A stretch of 64,000 nt of DNA from assembly GCA_019096065.1 (NCBI GenBank), contig JAGUCH010000007.1, forward strand, positions 2,068,501 through 2,132,500. The letters run 5' to 3'. Origin of the DNA: Paracyclopina nana. Its lineage: Eukaryota > Arthropoda > Copepoda > Cyclopoida > Cyclopettidae. The position numbers and the translations under genes were made by a program. Positions 58,916 to 64,000 of this stretch are shown piece after piece. The notes under the pieces are model-generated. The model was not told the origin of the DNA and ran no database searches. It saw only the letters and a list, made by a program, of their open reading frames with translations. How positions within the stretch are numbered: the stretch's first letter is position 1; each line of letters begins with the position of its first letter.

Positions 58916-61357
58916 ATGGCTGCTGAAGAAGAATTCACTTACAAAGTAGTGACTGAGGATGACTACCCAGCAGTCAAGGCATTTCTTGATGAGGCCTTTT
59001 TCCCTGATGAGCCAATGTTCAAGGCTACAAAGTTGATGGTCAACACTGGCAGCCTTGTGGATTATTACATAGCCAGTCTGGTGAAGAAATTTCTAGTCAT
59101 GAGCTGCTTGAAAGACTCCACAAGCATTGTTGCTGTGGACAAAAATGGAGATATTGTGGGTTCAAGGTACATTAAAAAAACTGATGGAATTGCCCAAGTC
59201 TTAATTATTTTATATGATGGAAAGCAATTTTCGCATGTATAATTCAGTTTACCAATTTGTCTCAGTTCATATAACTACACATATATAAAAGCTCTGACGT
59301 TTTACTTTATCAACTGACACACATTTTTAGTATTTTACCTGCTGCTTTTCGGGACTGAGAAGGTGCGGTAAAAATTGCGCGAGTATGGTAAACAAAAAAA
59401 CCAAGACGAATCTTTTCACCGAGCGAAGCGAGGTCAAAAGTGAGTCGAGGTTTTATGTTTACCATACTCGCGCAATTTTTACCGCACCTTCTCAGTCCCG
59501 AAAAGCAGCAGATACAAATTTTATGCACTTAAACCGAATTTCCAAGTGAGTAATGAACTTGCCGAAATCAAGCACAATTTCAAAATTTGGCTTCTGGTCA
59601 TAAGAATTGGCTGATTTGTATTGCCTTCTTTGGTAACTCTGCAGCAGCAGAAGCACTGAGATCTCAGCAAGAAAATCATAGATCTGCTGTGCAGCTGTTT
59701 TTCAGTTTTCTTGCTTCATCAGTTCATTGTTACATCCTAGAGAACATTGAGAAGAATTTCACAAAAAAATGGAAGCTGTCCCTTTTCCAAAGCCCAATCC
59801 TTGTTCCAACCAGTAATAGTGTTCAATCTGGAGCTATGGAGGAAGCCCAAGATCAGCAAGAAGTAATGTGCGATCAGGATGACCAAGAAATGCAACCTGA
59901 CTTGTTGTTGGTAAAAAGTAACCCTAGGGTTCTCATTTACCATTTACTAAGTAAAAAGTAACCCTAGGGTTCGCATTTACCATTTACTAAGTAAAAAGTA
60001 ACCCTAGGGTTCGCATTTACCATTTACTAAGTAAAAAGTAACCCTAGGGTTCGCATTTACCATTTACTAAGTAAAAAGTAACCCTAGGGTTGTCATTTAC
60101 TTCATAGCGCATCGGGAGTGCAAAAAAGCTGAGTCAACCGGCAAAGTGAATTACTCACGAGGAAATTCGGTTTACAGTGCGTAAAAAGTATTTTATAAGG
60201 TGTGTTGCTCCTCTGTTTGACCAGAGACCATGATATTGTCCAAGAAGTAAATCCCATTCCAGAAAAGGAGAAAAAATGCCTGCTATGGGGATTGAACCCT
60301 GATCATCTAGATCAGAAGTCCGACGCTCTACTGACTGAGCTACTGATTTACTAAGAATTTTGTTGGTAAAATTTGTTTTAAGAATGACATTAGTGATCTT
60401 CTACTAAGCTTAGCTCAGCTTAGTAGAAGAGTCTCTTGCAGAGATACCAGGCAAAACTTGATCTAACACATCTTATAACTTCAAAAAGTGCCAAATTCAA
60501 AATGCACACTTTTTAAGTGATTGATTAACGCTTTCAGCTACTCTTGCACTACAGAGGGCCTCTCAACCCAAGCCCTCAAAGTAATGGATCAAATGCTATG
60601 TCAAGATTGCCTTGTCTGGTAACTTCATTAACATTTGAAAATTACTTTCCATCATATAAAATCGTATATATATGTAAACAAATTATAAAACAGCCTTACA
60701 AAATATCTGAGCTCATTTTACAAAATAAAAATCTCGTAGCATTACTTGGCTCTCGCAATCTCGAGCCCGCAAAGTTGCCACTCGATTTTTACTTTACAAA
60801 ATTTGCTCAGCTATTTTATTAGCTTGTTTTATAAATTGTTTACATATATAAATAGATATTATCATTGTAGGCTAGGCACAATTTTTGATAGGAGCCAAAT
60901 TCATGAGGATCCAGATTTAGATTGGTTGGCCTCACTGCCAAATTGGTGCACTCCTCAAAAGCTAATTACACTGGGGATGACACTAAGGTTCTTGAAAGAG
61001 GCCAAGTATGGCAAACCAGTTGCATTTGAGGACGTGCCAGAGGCTACCAAAATTTACCATGGACATTCTTTGACAGTGAGCCCAAAGGCCAGAGGTCGTG
61101 GCCTTGGCAAAACGCTGCTTTTACGCACTATGAGCCTTGCAAAAGAGCGAGGCTGCTCACATGTCTACATCATGGCCACGAGTGTTTATTCACAGAAAAT
61201 CTTCCACTCTCTCCAGTTCACAGTGCTGCATGAGACTGAGTACCAAGGCTTCAAAGACAAAGATGGGACAAGTGCCTTTTTCAAGGATATGGAGCCAAAG
61301 CACAAAAGTGCTCAAGTGGTTCTCTACAACTTGTCCAAGCCTTTTCCTGCTAGCTAA
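58916..61357 (+). CDS. Arylalkylamine N-acetyltransferase-like GNAT enzyme
   Basis: Exons 58916-59166 and 60871-61357, phase AG|G, give 245 residues. The N-terminus EFTYKVVTEDDYPAVKAFLD with FFPDEPM is typical of insect-type AANAT-like enzymes. The GNAT acetyl-CoA loop (motif A) is VSPKARGRGLGKTLL, and motif B is in HVYIMATSVYSQKIFHSLQF. The family transfers acetyl from acetyl-CoA to dopamine, serotonin or polyamines (cuticle sclerotisation, amine inactivation). Substrate cannot be told here. The intron of 1.7 kb is filled with hairpins, a 40-bp satellite and a tRNA-like relic. Confidence 0.9.
59339..59511. repeat. Perfect 56-bp inverted repeat (hairpin)
   Basis: Arms 59339-59394 and 59456-59511 are exact reverse complements by reading, outermost CTGCTGCTTTTCGGG, with a 61-bp loop containing CCGAGCGAAGCGAGGTC. 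No coding content. Confidence 0.9.
59518..60185. mobile_element. Putative non-autonomous element in the AANAT intron
   Basis: TTTATGCACTTAAACCGAAT at 59518 is matched inverted, with about 85% identity over 45 bp, near 60135-60185 (ATTCGGTTTACAGTGCGTAA). Between them lies the 40-bp satellite. Target duplication not seen. Confidence 0.55.
59911..60110 (+). repeat. 40-bp tandem repeat, five copies
   Basis: GTAAAAAGTAACCCTAGGGT recurs at 59911, 59951, 59991, 60031 and 60071, period exactly 40, nearly identical copies. Each holds the 12-bp palindrome AACCCTAGGGTT. Spacers are the same as the repeat, so it is not a CRISPR. Confidence 0.93.
60278..60352 (-). pseudogene. tRNA-Arg(UCU)-like relic
   Basis: On the minus strand TAGCTCAGTCAG (A box), an anticodon loop CTTCTGA and GGTTCAATCCC (perfect B box) lie in tRNA order and spacing. 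The anticodon stem and the acceptor stem do not pair, so it looks like a tRNA-derived SINE fragment or a dead tRNA, not a working gene. Confidence 0.55.
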
Positions 61358-61801
61358 TGTAAATTAATTCCCTGTATTTTTGTAGTTTTTTGGTACAGTT
61401 TGAAAAAGCATTATTATTTTAGAGAGACAAAAGAAACTCTTTTTCTACAGTTGCAGCCCAAAAAATGTATGTATTTTTTGTTAATTATATGCTATGACCT
61501 AAATTAAAGCTAGCAATGCAATGTAGTTACTAGTATTATAGGTGCAATAATGATAAGAAATATAATAGTAATTCATCATTTCCTTTTGTTGTGCTTAGTC
61601 ATGTGTTACACCTTTATCTGATCCTGAATAAAGCAGATGAAAAATAAAGAGCAAAAATTCACAACCAGGTATCAATTCTGGCAACTGGCTTGGAACTCTA
61701 ACATTCAGGATTTTTGTAATATACAGTTTATTGACAGAAATGAATATTGTATGCAAAGATTTAACCAAATGATCTTTGGTTTTGAAAGATGACAAGGTTT
61801 T
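61358..61801. other. Convergent gap between AANAT and SLC34
   Basis: AT-rich 3' flanks of both genes; nothing else recognised. Confidence 0.5.
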
Positions 61802-63909
61802 TTAAGCTTTGATGTGATCCTCTTGGTAAAAAGCAGGATTTGAAGCTCCTGGGATGCTTTCAGTGGATTTTTGGCCCTTTTCTAAAATCTCATCTGGTAG
61901 CTCTTCTGTCAAATTTCGACAGCAGGCGCAGCCAGTCAGCAGCCTGAAAACGGACTTATCAGCTGATTTTTAAATGAAATACTATTTTTTGCTCACCTGT
62001 CATATGGTTCAAGAGATCTTAGAGGCTCTGGTAAAAAGTCCCAAGTTTGAAGGACTTGTGGCAACTTTGTTTTGATGTTTTCTCTTGACTGCATAAAGTT
62101 GAGCAACATCACACACCCAATGACCAAGGTCATGAGACCGAGAAATGTGTACATTGCTATGCCATTTGCATCAATGAAGGTGAGACCCACAAAAATGCCT
62201 GGAAGTAGGAAAAACATGCCCACAATGTAGGCGATGGCAAACCATCTGTAATGCACTGTTAAAGCTCCCAGTTTTTTGCAAAGGCCAATTGGAATCCTCA
62301 TGAAAGGGATTGGGAAGAATATGAGGATGCCAATGATGTTGAAGAACAAGTGCACCAATGAGCCTTGGATGGTCTCTTTGAATTGGTCACTGCTGCTTTG
62401 AGTCAAGGCGGCGAGGAAAGAGGTGAACGTGGTGCCAATGTTGGATCCCAAGAAGAGAGGGTAGACAGTTTCAATGTCCACCAGGCCTATGCCAACCATT
62501 GGAGTCAGCGTGGAGGTGAATATGGAGCTGGATTGCAACACTATGGTGGCTCCTGCTCCCACCAAAAGGTTCCAGTAGCCAAATGCATAGGCCACAAATC
62601 TGTTTTTGAACTTTGGGTTGAGAAATTTCTTCACCACTTCTGCCATTGCTCCTGCAAATAGTTGAATTGAAGTCAGTGATGTTTGCGGAATGCGCTAGAA
62701 TTATTCACCTTGGAGCAGAGAATTCAAGATCTTGACCATGATCATGAGTGACAGGCAGAGCACAACCAATGACAATGCCAAGAGAATTCCGCCAATGGCT
62801 TGATCACTTAGCTCAGTGATGTTAAACAGAAAATCGCAATCAGTGCTGTTGGCTTCACATACTTTCAAGAGTCGGCAATTGTCACATGTTTGGTTGGAAG
62901 CCCATTTTGTCAGCACATGCTTATCAACCTAGAATAAAAAATGCCATCTTCAACGATTATGATCTTTGGTTAAAAATCTTTAGGAAAAGTATGTCATTTT
63001 CAAACATCATCAATCAAGTCTCATAAAAATATTTTTAAAACTACGTGGTCATTTTCTGAATTTTCAAATGGAAAATTCATTACCTCAATGATGGAATCAA
63101 CCACAGGATCCGTGATGTAACCCAGTATTTTGATCTTTGTTCCAGTGGTGTTTGCTCCAATGAGGTTGTCAGCCATGGAATTGGACATGTGCTCCAAAAA
63201 CGAGGCCTTGAATAGGCACTGCAGCAAAAAGCAATAAAAATGTGTACACAAATATGAGAGAGGTGCTAGCATCAGCACAAAACGTGCAATAAAAGAAAAA
63301 GTCTCACCTCAATCGTGAATAAGATTATGACTGTGCTCCAGTTGAACATGTCATGCACTGTTGCGGCTGAGAAGGCCAATTCGAATTCCTTTTTGTTCCC
63401 GATCTGTGTCATGGCTACCAGGGTATTTGTCACGGAGGTGCCAATGTTGGCACCCATGATCATAGGGATGGCAATGTGGATGTGCATGCCAGCTCCAATG
63501 GCTGCCACAATGATGGATGTAAAAGTTGACGAACTTTGCACCAGCACTGTGCCAAGGATGCCAATCATCAGGCCAACCACTGGATTGTCCAACCAGCCAC
63601 CGTTGAAAATGTCACCTATGAATTGAGTGTATACTTGTACTTTCTTCAATTGCCATGCTTGATATTTACATTTGAGAGACAAAGATCACTTATACCAGTT
63701 TTTCTTGTATTGTAATGAGACTTTTATTTAGAATAATTACGAAATATCTCCTCAAAAGTTAAGAGCTTACCCATGGCTTGACCAGCCAATAATTTGAAAG
63801 CAGTTGACAGAATCTCCAAGCTACAAATGAAGCAGTAGAGGCAAGCAAAGATGGAGGCTATTTTGAGGCCTGTCACTAGGGCCTTGAGCCCCTTTTGTAG
63901 TGCTGCCAT
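61802..63909 (-). CDS. Sodium-dependent phosphate cotransporter (SLC34 type)
   Basis: Six exons: 63909-63771, 63615-63308, 63218-63084, 62928-62709, 62651-61997 and 61943-61802, all in phase, give 532 residues. Both inverted-repeat signature motifs are present: VLVQSSSTFTSIIVAA in the first half and IVLQSSSIFTSTLTPM in the second. The central extracellular loop has cysteines (CDNC, KVC, TDC) and an N-glycosylation site (ANSTD). The C-terminus has a Cys cluster (GCACC). The family imports phosphate with sodium at the plasma membrane. Vertebrate members are longer (about 640-690), mainly by N- and C-terminal tails; an upstream exon past 64000 is possible. Confidence 0.94.
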
Positions 63910-64000
63910 TGTAGTTTTCGTACTACTACTGAGCAATGCATCAAGCGTGACGTCAAAGCAGGTAAAAATGGGAGACGCTCATATGTACGATTTGATAATA

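Noticed and set aside
59587-59961. 124-codon open frame in the AANAT intron
   Set aside because: Runs into the 40-bp satellite; no domain; lies between validated exons.
59911-60110. CRISPR-like array
   Set aside because: Spacers are part of the identical 40-bp unit, and the locus is a eukaryotic intron.
59911-60110. Interstitial telomere
   Set aside because: AACCCTAGGGTT appears once per 40-bp unit, not as a continuous TTAGG or TTAGGG tract.

Overview
The window is nuclear DNA from an animal, most likely an arthropod and possibly a crustacean; the species cannot be fixed from the sequence. The reasons are short spliceosomal introns (mostly 50-250 bp), a ZAD-type zinc-finger protein, a prag01/COX7B-like mitochondrial protein, a secreted poly-asparagine protein, an arylalkylamine-N-acetyltransferase-like enzyme and an anion-type Cys-loop receptor. 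About 25 protein genes can be modelled, nearly all with clean GT-AG splice sites and matching phases. Calls come from reading the sequence; no database search was run.

Layout. 1-957: 5' part of a SMYD4-like gene (minus). 1089-5473: a 4.4-kb palindromic hAT-type element. 6719-8026: secreted C-type lectin with a Thr-rich tail. 8.1-11.9 kb: repeats, including an inverted-array element with an 8-bp target duplication. 12.0-21.9 kb: compact gene block (UTP18, secreted poly-Asn protein, HMGB, WDR33, SAP30, an unrecognised gene, a Cys-loop receptor). 22.5-32.8 kb: RpS18, a small secreted protein, COX7B-like, FAU/RpS30 and U2SURP, with a second inverted-array element. 32.8-37.5 kb: gene-poor, with a minisatellite and a hAT MITE. 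37.5-46.9 kb: homeobox gene, nucleoside transporter, AGPAT, ZAD protein, N6AMT1, POLR1D, NUF2. 46.9-52.3 kb: only repeats. 52.3-63.9 kb: SURF6, an FN3/Ig membrane protein, a small one-TM protein, an AANAT-like acetyltransferase with a repeat-filled intron, and an SLC34 phosphate cotransporter.

Most genes are housekeeping: ribosome biogenesis and translation (UTP18, SURF6, RpS18, RpS30, POLR1D, N6AMT1), mRNA processing (WDR33, U2SURP), chromatin (SAP30, HMGB, SMYD4) and mitosis (NUF2). Three same-strand neighbours are unusually tight. POLR1D and N6AMT1 share one base in a TAATG stop/start. UTP18 to the poly-Asn gene is 69 bp, and WDR33 to SAP30 is 94 bp. This hints at dicistronic or operon-like transcription.

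The most unusual signal lies in the non-coding DNA. Several arrays of short, drifting repeats (10-25 bp units) run in one orientation and then flip, making long imperfect hairpins. Two of them (9097-10124 and 26839-27339) have 8-bp target-site duplications and GGG/GGA-starting inverted termini, and their arrays look like iterated copies of the sub-terminal motif. A third such array fills the core of the hAT element. These look like families of non-autonomous fold-back transposons that grow by copying their own terminus.
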